A stretch of DNA of 64,000 nucleotides from Vibrio maritimus (GTDB taxonomy: Bacteria; Pseudomonadota; Gammaproteobacteria; Enterobacterales; Vibrionaceae). The notes under the pieces were generated by a model. The model was not told where the DNA came from and made no database searches. It saw only the letters and a list, made by a program, of their open reading frames with translations. Shown one piece after another: positions 20,490 through 29,598 of the stretch; positions within the stretch are counted from its first letter, which is position 1; each line of letters opens with the position of its first letter. Both the position numbers and the translations under genes were made by a program. Location of the stretch: positions 1 to 64,000 of the forward strand of contig BBMT01000015.1 in NCBI GenBank assembly GCA_000755425.1, written 5' to 3'.

Positions 20490-20513
20490 AAAAGGAGGCT
20501 TAGCCTCCTTTTT
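20490..20513. terminator. terminator of the gspC-N operon
   Basis: AAAGGAGGC-TTA-GCCTCCTTTTT is a 9-bp stem with a T-run and lies between convergent gspN and cysQ. Confidence 0.92.
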
Positions 20514-20538
20514 GAATTTTAGTAACTAAAGCAGAGTG

Positions 20539-21366
20539 TTAGCTCTGTACTAGGATCTGATCCCACGGCAAATCTCGATCGCCAATCACAATAAAATTCG
20601 GGTTTTCGAGTGTTTCACGCTCGTTGTAAGAGAGTGGATGAAGCTCGGTATCGACAATGGTGCCACCGGCTTCTTCGACAATGCATTGTGTCGCTGCGGT
20701 ATCCCATTCGCCGGTTGGTCCAAGGCGCAGATAGCAATCGACAGCCCCTTCAGCGACCAAACAAGCTTTGAGTGCGGCAGAGCCAAGAGGCACTAAGTCA
20801 TAGTTCCATGCGCTGCTCATTCTCTGTGTAATGCGATTGATATTTTGACGACGGCTAATGGCAATAGCGATAGATTGCTGTGGCATCTCGTGTTTGAGTA
20901 TTTTGATTCGCAGGCTTTCCCCAAGACTTGGAATTTTCCACGCCCCTTTGCCCTCATAAGCATGATAAGTCACGCCGGACACCGGTGCGTACACCACGCC
21001 CATGATTGGCTTGTTGTCGCTCACTAATGCAATGATGGTTGCAAAGTCGCCGCTGCGGGCAATGAACTCTTGAGTACCATCAAGCGGGTCGACCAGCCAA
21101 TAAGTACTCCATTGTGAGCGCTGCTCTAAACTAATATCCGCTGCTTCTTCAGACAAGACTGGGATATCTGGCGTCAACTCAGAGAGCTTTTCCATAATCA
21201 GTTTATGTGCAGCTAAGTCAGCACTGGTCACTGGGGTTTCGTCATCTTTAGTAAAGGCTTCGTAGTCTTTGTTCTCGTAGATGTCGAGAATAAGCTGGCC
21301 AGCCTGACGTGCGATGTCGATGACAGCAGGAAGGTGATGCGATAAATCTAAATGTCTTGTTGCCAC
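20539..21366 (-). CDS. cysQ: 3'(2'),5'-bisphosphate nucleotidase CysQ
   Basis: CysQ hydrolyses PAP to AMP and phosphate, clearing a by-product of sulfate assimilation. It belongs to the inositol monophosphatase fold, with EEAADI (metal-binding Glu), WLVDPLDGTQEFI (the DPLDGT metal motif) and GEWDTAATQCIVEEAGG (WDTAA motif). As written it is in frame with the preceding nudE, giving a 507-residue frame. I place its own start at GTG 21366 (VATRHLDLSHHLPAV), directly after the likely nudE stop, which gives 275 residues, the family size. Confidence 0.92.
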   Translation of the reverse strand: MATRHLDLSHHLPAVIDIARQAGQLILDIYENKDYEAFTKDDETPVTSADLAAHKLIMEKLSELTPDIPVLSEEAADISLEQRSQWSTYWLVDPLDGTQEFIARSGDFATIIALVSDNKPIMGVVYAPVSGVTYHAYEGKGAWKIPSLGESLRIKILKHEMPQQSIAIAISRRQNINRITQRMSSAWNYDLVPLGSAALKACLVAEGAVDCYLRLGPTGEWDTAATQCIVEEAGGTIVDTELHPLSYNERETLENPNFIVIGDRDLPWDQILVQS

Positions 21367-21367
21367 G

Positions 21368-21924
21368 TTATAACCCAACTCTGACTTCATTCTTAGCATT
21401 AGTAGCAATGCGGTAATACTGCGCGCTTCTGAGAAGTCGAGATGAGTAAGTAGCTCATCGGCTTGTGCCAATGGCCATTTCACGATTTCTAGAGGCTCTG
21501 GTTCGTCCCCTTCGAGTTGCTCTGGGTAGAGCTCTTGAGCAACAAACAAAGTCATGCGACTGGAGAAATACGAAGGCGCAAGAATCACCTCTTTGAGTGG
21601 CGTTAGCGTGTTGGCGCCAAAACCAATCTCTTCTTTGAGTTCACGCACTGCCGCTTGCTCAGCACTCTCGCCTAGGTCGATGAGTCCTTTTGGAAAACCC
21701 AATTCGTAGCGCTCGGTGCCTGCTGCATATTCGCGAACCAGTAAGATATCCCCATGCTCAGTGATCGGCACCATCATGACCGCATTGCGACCACTCGGTT
21801 TCATGCGCTCATACGTGCGCTTTTCGCCGTTCGAAAACGCTAAGTCTAAAGCCTCAATTTTAAATAGCCTAGATTCAGCTACTGTCTTTTGGGCTAAGAT
21901 CTCAGGTCCTTTTTTAGATGGCAT
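21368..21924 (-). CDS. nudE: ADP compounds hydrolase NudE, apparently fused to cysQ by one lost base
   Basis: NudE is a Nudix hydrolase acting on ADP-ribose, NADH and Ap3A. The Nudix box GLIDLGESAEQAAVRELKEEIGFG has the GX5EX7REUXEEXGU pattern. The start is the ATG at 21924 (MPSKKGPEIL) with GGAGGAG upstream; the 46 residues that precede it in the open frame have no family support. The frame runs on into cysQ through GAGTTGGGTTATAAC. One more T or G in that stretch makes LGL-stop (TTATAA supplies the TAA at 21368-21370) and a protein of 185 residues, as in E. coli. I judge the fusion an error. Confidence 0.9.
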
Positions 21925-22073
21925 GGGCGTTCTCCTCCGCTGGGTACCAATGTTTTCTAAAACGCTAGGTTGTTTGAAACGCTTGCTTGTTCCAAACACT
22001 AAGCACTTGGCACTCGAATAGTAGTTAGTGATTAATATATATAGGATTTGGACGCGCGCCAAATGGTAGTGCT

Positions 22074-22106
22074 AAAAAAAGAGCGCAAAGGTTTACCTTG
22101 GCGCTC
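22074..22106 (-). terminator. nfuA terminator
   Basis: On the minus strand GAGCGCCAAGG pairs with CCTTTGCGCTC (one mismatch), followed by seven T. Confidence 0.85.
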
Positions 22107-22141
22107 GATTCGAAAACAAATTTGGCAATGAGCCATCCTTG

Positions 22142-22729
22142 CTAGTAGTAAGAATGCTCGCCGCGATCGTGCTCTGTCATATCTCTGACTGCAGTTAGCT
22201 CACCAGAGAATTCTTGAAGAAGCTGTTTCTCGATGCCTTCTTTTAGTGTTACGTCCACCATCGAGCAACCGTTACAACCACCGCCGAACTGTACGATAGC
22301 GATACCTTCTTCAGTGATTTCCATCAAACTTACGTGACCACCGTGACCTGCAAGCTGTGGGTTAACCTGAGTCTGGATTGCGTACTCAACACGCTCCATC
22401 AGCGGTGCATCATCGGAAACCTTACGCATTTTTGCGTTTGGCGCTTTTAGGGTTAGCTGTGAACCCATTTTGTCGGTAACGAAGTCGATCTCCGCATCTT
22501 CTAGAAATGGCAGAGACAGCTCATCAACGTAGGCTGATAGTGCTTCGTACTTGAATTCGGTGTCGTTAGACTCAACCGCTTCTGGTGGGCAGTAAGACAC
22601 ACCACACTCAGCGTTTTGAGTGCCTGGGTTAACGACAAAAACACGGATGTTCGTTCCCTCTGGCTGTTGAGCCAGCAGTTTAGCGAAGTGGCTTTGAGCA
22701 CTTTCTGTAATAGTAATTGGATTTGACAC
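22142..22729 (-). CDS. nfuA: Fe-S biogenesis protein NfuA
   Basis: NfuA carries 4Fe-4S clusters to target enzymes, mostly under oxidative stress or iron limitation. It has a degenerate A-type domain (1-~95) and a C-terminal Nfu domain with the cluster-binding GGGCNGCSMVDVTLK near residue 150. I use the GTG at 22729 (SNPITITESAQSHFAKL), where the family begins; the upstream extension of 47 codons has no support. 195 residues. Next to comF-like and bioH genes as in other gamma-proteobacteria. Confidence 0.95.
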   Translation of the reverse strand: MSNPITITESAQSHFAKLLAQQPEGTNIRVFVVNPGTQNAECGVSYCPPEAVESNDTEFKYEALSAYVDELSLPFLEDAEIDFVTDKMGSQLTLKAPNAKMRKVSDDAPLMERVEYAIQTQVNPQLAGHGGHVSLMEITEEGIAIVQFGGGCNGCSMVDVTLKEGIEKQLLQEFSGELTAVRDMTEHDRGEHSYY

Positions 22730-22845
22730 GACGAATACCTGAGTAAGATTGTAGGTTATTACCCCCATTCTACTCCTGTCACGAGTAGATGCCAAAAAAT
22801 TTTGCACATCCTCTGCGCAATCTGGCTGACAACCCAACAGTGGGC

Positions 22846-23529
22846 TTACTTTGGGGTACGGCATAAACAATAAATATCAATTTTTTCTACGTTCACTTCA
22901 AGTAATAATTCACTCAGATGCCGAACGGTTGCACCGGTTGTGACCACATCATCAATAATGGCGACGTGTTTTGATGTTGGACTTTGTTGGAGAGAGAACG
23001 CTTGGCGTACATTCTCCATCCTTTGTTGCCGATTGAGGCTTTTTTGAGTTGCGGTTTGGCGGTGCTTGCGAAAAATGCTGTCGGCGGTTTTTACCTCTGG
23101 CAGGTGCTGCGCGAGTTGCAGCATTATGAGTTCACTAAGGTTAAAGCCACGTTGTAATTCGACATGAAGCTGCGTCGGGACACAGATCAGCAGTGGTGCG
23201 GGTTCATTTTTGATACGTTCTGCGAGCAATTTACTCAGCGGTGGCAATAACCAAGGCTCCTTATGTCGTTTTATACGTTGGATAAAAGACGACAGTGGAG
23301 GCCTATAATCGCCAAGACAAGTCAGCGTTTGCCACGGAGGAGGTGTGGAGAGGCATACGCCGCAGATCTCGGCGGTGTTGTCCATAGTCAGGCCGCAGCG
23401 GGCGCAGCGATGGCACTCAAAGTTAAATAATGGTTGGCAGTGTTCACACCAAAGGTTGTGACCAAGGGAGCGGTCAATCGTAAAGCCGCAGACATGACAT
23501 TGTTTTGGTAGCCGAGATAAAAATCGCAT
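22846..23529 (-). CDS. gntX: ComF-family phosphoribosyltransferase-like protein
   Basis: The 227-residue protein has two N-terminal zinc-ribbon cysteine pairs (CHVCGF..CEHC, CARCGL..CGVC) and a phosphoribosyltransferase fold with the PRPP motif VAIIDDVVTTGATV near 189. ComF proteins support DNA uptake in competent bacteria, including Vibrio cholerae; the E. coli relative is GntX (YhgH). It diverges from bioH. Confidence 0.92.
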   Translation of the reverse strand: MRFLSRLPKQCHVCGFTIDRSLGHNLWCEHCQPLFNFECHRCARCGLTMDNTAEICGVCLSTPPPWQTLTCLGDYRPPLSSFIQRIKRHKEPWLLPPLSKLLAERIKNEPAPLLICVPTQLHVELQRGFNLSELIMLQLAQHLPEVKTADSIFRKHRQTATQKSLNRQQRMENVRQAFSLQQSPTSKHVAIIDDVVTTGATVRHLSELLLEVNVEKIDIYCLCRTPK

Positions 23530-23611
23530 TGGTCTGAGTTGACGTGTAAGGGAATCCTATTAGCATGGAACAATTCGAAGCAGGAAAAGAACCAAATCAG
23601 TAGGAGAGCGT

Positions 23612-24373
23612 GTGAGCAGTTCGGCAAAAGTACATTGGCAGGTGGAAGGGCAAGGACCTGATTTGGTGCTAGTGCATGGTTGGGGCATGAATGGTGCAGT
23701 ATGGTCTGCATGCGTTAGTGAGCTGGCTGAGCACTTTACTGTACATACGGTTGACTTGCCTGGTTATGGCTACAGTCACCAGGTTGGCTATGATTCTTTG
23801 ACAGAACTGGTGGATGCGTTGCTAGTAGAGGCGCCAGAGCGAGCTATTTGGCTTGGTTGGTCACTAGGTGGGTTAATTGCGACACACATTGCCCATGAGT
23901 ATCCAGCGCGTGTCAGCCAGTTAGTGACCCTGGCGAGCTCACCAAAATTTTCCCAAGGAGAAGGCTGGCGCGGGATTAAGCAAGACGTACTCGCGGCGTT
24001 TATGGCTCAACTTAGTGATAACTTTACAGTGACGATAGAGCGTTTTATGGCGCTGCAAGCCATGGGTAGTCCGAGCGCACGCCAAGATATTAAGCTGCTC
24101 AAACAAGCGGTGCTTTCTAGGCCGATGCCTTGCCCTAACGCATTGATGCTAGGTTTACAGTGGTTAGATAAGCTCGACTATCGTAGTGAGCTTGCTGTGC
24201 TAACCATGCCAGTGCATCGCTGGTATGGGCGTTTAGACGGTTTGGTACCGGTGCGCGTTGCTAGTTTGTTAGATAAACAGATGGGTGCTCATCAAAGTCA
24301 TATTTTTACCGCATCCTCTCATGCTCCCTTCATTACTGAAACGGCTGAGTTTATCGCACGGTTCGTGAGTTAG
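23612..24373 (+). CDS. bioH: pimeloyl-[ACP] methyl ester esterase BioH
   Basis: BioH demethylates pimeloyl-ACP methyl ester, the last step before the bioF-stage of biotin synthesis. The 253-residue alpha/beta hydrolase has the oxyanion HGWGMNGAVW near 22, the nucleophile elbow GWSLGG with Ser84, acid Asp near 209 (GRLDGLVPV) and His near 237 (SSHAPFI), which agree with the known positions 82/207/235 of the E. coli enzyme. The start is GTG with GGAG (23602-23605). Confidence 0.96.
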   Translation: MSSSAKVHWQVEGQGPDLVLVHGWGMNGAVWSACVSELAEHFTVHTVDLPGYGYSHQVGYDSLTELVDALLVEAPERAIWLGWSLGGLIATHIAHEYPARVSQLVTLASSPKFSQGEGWRGIKQDVLAAFMAQLSDNFTVTIERFMALQAMGSPSARQDIKLLKQAVLSRPMPCPNALMLGLQWLDKLDYRSELAVLTMPVHRWYGRLDGLVPVRVASLLDKQMGAHQSHIFTASSHAPFITETAEFIARFVS

Positions 24374-24515
24374 GTCGCTAATTTTTGCGGTTTTTTTGCA
24401 CAAATAAGTAAAGGTTGGCACTGTTTTTCCGATAATCTAATAGATAGATTGCTCGTCGGTCTAGGTTAGTTGTTGAGGTTTGGCGAAAATCACTCACAGC
24501 AGAGGAGCGTGACCT

Positions 24516-24787
24516 ATGATAGTGTCGCCCAACAGTGTTAGTGCCCCAGTTATAGCCCCATCGGTCAATCCACAGACCGAGCAGGCGGCGCGTGATAACA
24601 AAGTACGTGAACCTATCGTGCCTACGGTTGAGCTGGCCAGGACGAATGCTGAGCGCCGAATTAATGAGGAAGAAAAACGCCGTAAACGTTCGGCATGGGA
24701 TCCTGCTGAGCATCCAGCTATGATGCTGAGGAAGTGTCTCCTGAACGAGAAGACCGATTGAGCGCCTGTTTTATTTGTTGTCACTGA
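24516..24787 (+). CDS. small conserved-type protein of unknown function, frame probably broken near its end
   Basis: The protein starts MIVSPNSVSAPVIAPSVNPQ, has a basic, highly charged middle (RTNAERRINEEEKRRKRSAWDP) and no membrane segment. As written it ends MMLRKCLLNEKTD at 24761. If one C is added at GCTATG near 24719 (GCC to GC in this copy) it reads AEHPAYDAEEVSPEREDRLSACFICCH and stops at 24785-24787, 90 residues. I prefer the restored form because of its acidic tail and the same GCC-to-GC loss elsewhere in the window. AGAGGAGCG (24499-24507) precedes the ATG. Function unknown. Confidence 0.62.
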
Positions 24788-24822
24788 GCAGTTACAGTCA
24801 GTCTCAAGGTAAGGGATATGCA

Positions 24823-24963
24823 ATGCGTTTTCGCCTGCCAGCCAAAGTGCTTCAAGAGGTATTGATGGCAGGAAAAATGGCTAAGCGTCGTACGGTGATT
24901 CGCTATCACTATGGACACTCGGTGGCACCGAATACGCCCTCGGACATTATTGCGGTTGGATAA
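24823..24963 (+). CDS. very small basic protein of unknown function
   Basis: A 46-residue frame from the ATG at 24823 (MRFRLPAKVLQEVLMAGKMAKRRTV) to the TAA at 24961. AAGGTAAGGG precedes it, and a shared terminator follows directly, which supports expression. It follows the previous small gene by 35 bases. I recognise no domain; it may be no gene. Confidence 0.4.
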   Translation: MRFRLPAKVLQEVLMAGKMAKRRTVIRYHYGHSVAPNTPSDIIAVG

Positions 24964-24982
24964 CGCTTACTATTAGAAAATA

Positions 24983-25007
24983 AAAAGAGCACTCAAGGTG
25001 CTCTTTT
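24983..25007. terminator. bidirectional terminator between the small genes and tex
   Basis: AAAAAGAGCAC-TCA-(AG)-GTGCTCTTTTT with runs of A and T at both flanks. Confidence 0.9.
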
Positions 25008-25023
25008 TGCTTTTTGGGGCTGG

Positions 25024-27344
25024 TTATTTTTTCGCTTTGGCAAACGCGGCCGCGAATGCGCCGCCCATAGCACTGTTGCCCGCCTCCTGGCGATTCGAAC
25101 GTTGACGCTGAGTGCCACGCTGATTATCACGAGCAGGTTTGCTTGAACGAGTAGGGCGGTTATCCGCACCAGGTTCATCGTTGAGGCGCATTGATAAACC
25201 AATACGTTTACGGCCTGCATCTACTTCCATGACTTTCACTTTAACGATATCACCGGCTTTCACCACTTCACGTGGATCAGCAACAAACTTGTCCGTTAGT
25301 GCAGAGATGTGCACTAAACCATCTTGGTGAACACCGATATCCACAAACGCACCGAAGTTAGCCACATTCGAAACGACACCTTCGAGAACCATACCTGGCT
25401 CAAGATCGTTGATGGTGTTGACGCCTTCAGCGAAGGTGGCGGTTTTAAACTCAGGGCGAGGATCTCGACCCGGCTTATCCAGCTCGCGGATGATGTCGGT
25501 GACCGTTGGTAGACCGAAAGTCTCATCCGTATAATCAACCGCATTGACGGTGCGAAGGAAGCTGCTGTCACCGATGATAGATTTCATTGCGCGACCGGTT
25601 TTTTCCGCAATGGTTTTGACCACAGGGTAAGCTTCTGGGTGCACGGCAGATGCATCGAGTGGGTTTTTACCATCCATGATGCGAAGGAAGCCAGCACACT
25701 GCTCAAACGCCTTAGGGCCAAGTCGCGCCACTTTTTTAAGTGTAGTACGAGCTTCGAAGCGACCGTTTTCATCACGGTAGTCGACAATGTTTTGTGCCAG
25801 CGTTGAAGACAAACCCGCTACACGAGTTAGTAGCGCAGCAGAAGCGGTGTTTACATCAACGCCGACGGCGTTTACACAGTCTTCCACTACAGCATCTAGA
25901 CGTTTAGCGAGCATAGTCTGGCTAACATCATGCTGATACTGACCCACACCGATGGATTTAGGGTCGATTTTAACCAGCTCCGCTAGTGGATCTTGCAAAC
26001 GTCTCGCAATAGAAACCGCACCACGTAAGGATACGTCCATATTTGGGAACTCTTTTGCTGCTAGCTCAGACGCTGAATAGACAGACGCGCCAGCTTCACT
26101 GACGATGATCTTCTGCACTTTTAAGTTGCCGCGTTTAATGACATCAGCTGCGAAGCTATCCGTCTCTCGCGATGCTGTGCCGTTCCCGATGGCAATCAAG
26201 TCGACGTTAAATTGGCGAACGAGCTTATCCACGACATGAGCCGCTTTGTCGTACTGTTTTTGCGGAGCATGTGGGTAAATGGTGTCAGTCGCGAGCACTT
26301 TACCAGTAGCATCAACAACGGCGACCTTACAACCGGTGCGCAAACCTGGGTCGAGGCCAAGTGTGGCTTTTGGACCCGCGGGCGCAGCCATCAACAGATC
26401 TTTCAAGTTAGTTGCAAAGACGGTAATCGCGTCGACTTCAGAGCGCTCCTTGAGTGCACCCATGAGTTCGGTTTCCATGTGCATGGAAACCTTAATGCGC
26501 CATGCCCAGCTAATCACTTGTTTGCGCCATGCATCAGCAGGTGCTTGACTAAGATGAATGCCATAGTGCTCAGCAATTAGGGTCTCGCAGTAGGACTCAC
26601 GAGCGTTTTCGTCGTTGGCTGGGTCGGCGTTAACCGATAGCTGCAAGTACCTTCATTGCGGCCACGAAGCATCGCCAGCGCGCGGTGAGACGGCACTTTG
26701 CTCATCGCCTCATCGTGTTCAAAGTAGTCTTTGAACTTTTCACCTTCTTGCTCTTTACCAGTCACGACACGTGAGCGTAGTTCCGCGTGTCGATTTAGGT
26801 ATTGACGCACTTTTTCAAGTAGGTCGGCATCTTCTGCGATGCGTTCCATAATGATGGCACGTGCGCCATCCAAAGCGGCTTTGCTATCGGCAATGCCTTT
26901 TTCACTGTCGATGTAACTCGACGCAGCACTTTCAGGTTCATTGCTTGGGTCTGTCCAGAGCAAGTCAGCTAGCGGCTCAAGGCCGGCCTCAATAGCAATT
27001 TGACCTTTTGTGCGACGTTTTGGTTTGTAAGGTAAGTACAGATCTTCAAGACGAGTTTTGTTGTCTGCATTTTCAATGTCACTGCGCAGCTCTGCTGTAA
27101 GCTTGCCCTGATCATCGATGGATTTCAGAATCGTCTGACGTCGGTCGTCCAATTCACGCAGATAGCTTAAACGCGAGTCTAAGGTACGAAGTTGAGTATC
27201 ATCCAGCCCTCCAGTGACCTCTTTTCGATAGCGAGCGATAAATGGAACTGTGTTACCGTCATCAATCAGGGTAACGGCGGCTTCAACTTGCTTGTGACTG
27301 ACGTTCAGCTCTTTAGCAATCAGTTGACAGATAGCTTGGCTCAT
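25024..27344 (-). CDS. tex: Tex RNA-binding protein, frame broken once
   Basis: Tex is a conserved cytoplasmic protein tied to transcription and RNA metabolism. The N-terminal part (MSQAICQLIAKELNVSHKQVEAAVTLIDDGNTVPFIARYRKE) starts at ATG 27344. A YqgF/RNase H-like part follows (TLGLDPGLRTGCKVAVVD), then helix-hairpin-helix DNTASAALLTRVAGLSSTLAQNIV, and a C-terminal S1 domain (GMVLEGVVSNVANFGAFVDIGVHQDGLVHISAL) before a basic tail. One T is missing near 26649 (GAAGGTTACTTGC). Restored it has 773 residues, the usual size. Confidence 0.95.
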
Positions 27345-27618
27345 CCGTGTATTCTCTTTTTTGTTGTGTGGGGAGTGCGCGGGCACTCCTAGATATCCAT
27401 AGGATATAAGGGCATCAGCAGTAATTTGCAATTCCTTGGTCATTTTTCTGCTCTAGTGAAAGGTGAAACCAAACGAGGAATTGCTAATTTATTGATAATC
27501 GCGTGGATATTCCGTTGATTTTCTGTAAAGTTTAAAGGAGTCGGTAAACGAAGTGAATCGACCGTTGTCTTAGGAACTCATGCGTATTTAGAGCCAGTCG
27601 ATGAATGGATGTATTAAA

Positions 27619-29506
27619 ATGAAAACTACAGCAACTAAGTTGGCGTTAATTCTAGCCACAATGACAAGCGGGTGGGCTATGGCTGCACCAGATCTTTCTA
27701 CTACACAAGCACCGGTTCTTTCTATTGAGGATAAGATTGTCCTTGGACGCGTTGAAAGTGTTTACTACCAAGATATTGAAGCGCTCGAAGGCATTCCATT
27801 TGTCGGTAAAATTGATACGGGTGCTGATACCACATCAATGCACGCTGAAGACATCAAGGTCATCAGTAACAACCCTAAATACCAAGGCCTCAGTGACGAG
27901 AAGCTGATGCAAACCATCGTCGATGAGTATGGCGGCTCAGCGAGTGACTGGTGGCTTAAAGAGTTCGACAATGATGAGCGCAACTTTCAAGGTGTCGTCA
28001 GCTTTACGTTGCGTCACCCTTACACCGGTGAAAAGATTGAAATGGAGCGCCCATTGACGCGCACCAGTGTCATTCGAAGCCGCACGAGCTCAACGCCTAT
28101 CTACCGCCCGGTTATCACTCTACCTATGACCATTGCGGGCAAAACTGTCAACACGGAAGTGAACCTTACCGACCGAAGCGGCTTTAGCGCCCCAATCTTG
28201 ATCGGTAAGACGTTCCTAGCTAACAACGCATGGGTCATGGCGGGGTATGATTACCTTCAAGAGCAGAAAGATGCCCAAGTGATTGGTCGCCGTGAATCTG
28301 GCTCGGTGGCAGATGTACCGGTCGATGTCAGCATTTCTTTGTCGAACAATTACAGCATTCTCAATGCGCAAAATATTGAAGTAGACAAAAAAGCCAATTC
28401 AGTGAGTTTTGATTTGGTCGGCAAGGAAGGCGCACAAAAACGAGTGACGTATCCGCTCGTGAAAATGCTTTCAGTGTCTGGCAATGAGTACCCAATGATC
28501 TTTGTACCATTTAAAGGTGGTAAAGACTTTGAAGGTACCATTCAGGTTTACCTTAAAGATCGCTCGAAGCAGAGCACTCAGCTTCGTCTAGGTCTGAATA
28601 CGCTTAACAAGAACTTTATCGTCGATACCGGCGCTAAAGGAAAGCTTGAGAAGAAAAAGCAGAGCTTTGCCGCTCGTATGAAAGACAAGCCTCTGGTGGT
28701 CTCACCAACGGAAAGCTTGATCCTCGATGGTGTTCAGCTTGATGCCGAACCGTCGTTTGCAGTGAACACGCCGCTACTCAAAGTCAGCAGTTTTGAAATC
28801 ATTGAAGCTAAGGGGCGCGACAAAGTGGAGTACTACTTGTCGAGTGACTTAGGTAATGAAGAGAAGATCCGCAAAACCATTTTACGCCGCATCAAAGTGG
28901 GCGATACGGTAAGGCCAGTGGTCGATGGTGAGTTCATCGTTGGTGATCGCACGGTTACTGTAGAGTTTGCACTTGAAGCCCTCGATAGCGATGAAGCGAT
29001 AAGCCATACTTTATCATCGGTAAGAAAGCCACGAAGGCGGGCGTACTGGTGAATACTCGCAGTGAGAACCTACTCGATGCCTACCCTGTGTTCACGGCAG
29101 GTCACATTGAAAATGCCACGGTGGAAGGCTCTCTTTCCCAGTGAAACTGGATACGGGTGCCGACGTAAGCTCAATGAACGCGAAAAACATCAAGCAGTTT
29201 GAAAAAGACGGCAAGAAAATGGTGACCTTCACCTACACCAATGACATGGGAATGAAACAAGAGTTTACCCGTGAAGTAGTGGATGTGATGCGCATTCGTG
29301 CTAAGGCAGGAGAGAAGGCGAATGTTCGTCCTGTAGTTAACATGCGCGTGAAGCTTGGTGATGTCGAGAAAACGGTACGAGTGAACCTGCAAGACCGCTC
29401 TCGCTTCCACTACAGCATGATTCTCGGTAAGAACTTCCTTAAGTATGGCGTTGTGGTCAGTAGTGATGAGAACTTTCTACTGGGCAACGAGATAGGCAGT
29501 CACTAA
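27619..29506 (+). CDS. exported protein of four tandem retropepsin-like modules, frame broken twice
   Basis: The start at 27619 gives a signal peptide (1-22, ending WAMA). With one T restored near 29010 (ACTTTTATC) and one base near 29130 (GGCTTCTCT), the frame reaches the stop at 29504, 629 residues. Modules resemble the PF05618 retropepsin-like family. Module 1 (~40-215) has KIDTGADTTSMHAEDI with Asp66 and ends DRSGFSAPILIGKTFL; module 4 (~475-629) has KLDTGADVSSMNAKNI with Asp512 and ends DRSRFHYSMILGKNFL. Modules 2 (~222-345; LSNNYSILNAQNI, DRSKQSTQLRLGLNTL) and 3 (~357-475; RPVVDGEFIVGDRTV, SHTFIIGKKAT) keep the strands but not the DTGA. Family names such as ATP-dependent zinc protease are probably misleading. 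Substrate unknown. Confidence 0.78.
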
Positions 29507-29523
29507 CGACAGCCTACTGGATA

Positions 29524-29553
29524 AAAAATGGCCGCGAACTTCGCGGCCATTTT
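29524..29553. terminator. bidirectional terminator
   Basis: AAATGGCCGCGA-ACT-TCGCGGCCATTT with A and T runs, between convergent genes. Confidence 0.92.
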
Positions 29554-29598
29554 ATTTTGAGTGCTTTTAGAGATTCAGAGCTTTCTGAGATTGAGCGC

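Noticed and set aside
20539..22062. A 507-residue bifunctional Nudix/CysQ enzyme with an N-terminal extension
   Set aside because: One base at the joint separates two genes of normal size; the N-terminal 46 residues lie upstream of a strong ribosome site and match nothing.
27952..28640. A third DTGA at FIVDTGAKGK in the retropepsin-like protein as a catalytic motif
   Set aside because: It falls at the end strand of module 2, lacks the following ADxxSM pattern and aligns with non-catalytic strands of the other modules.
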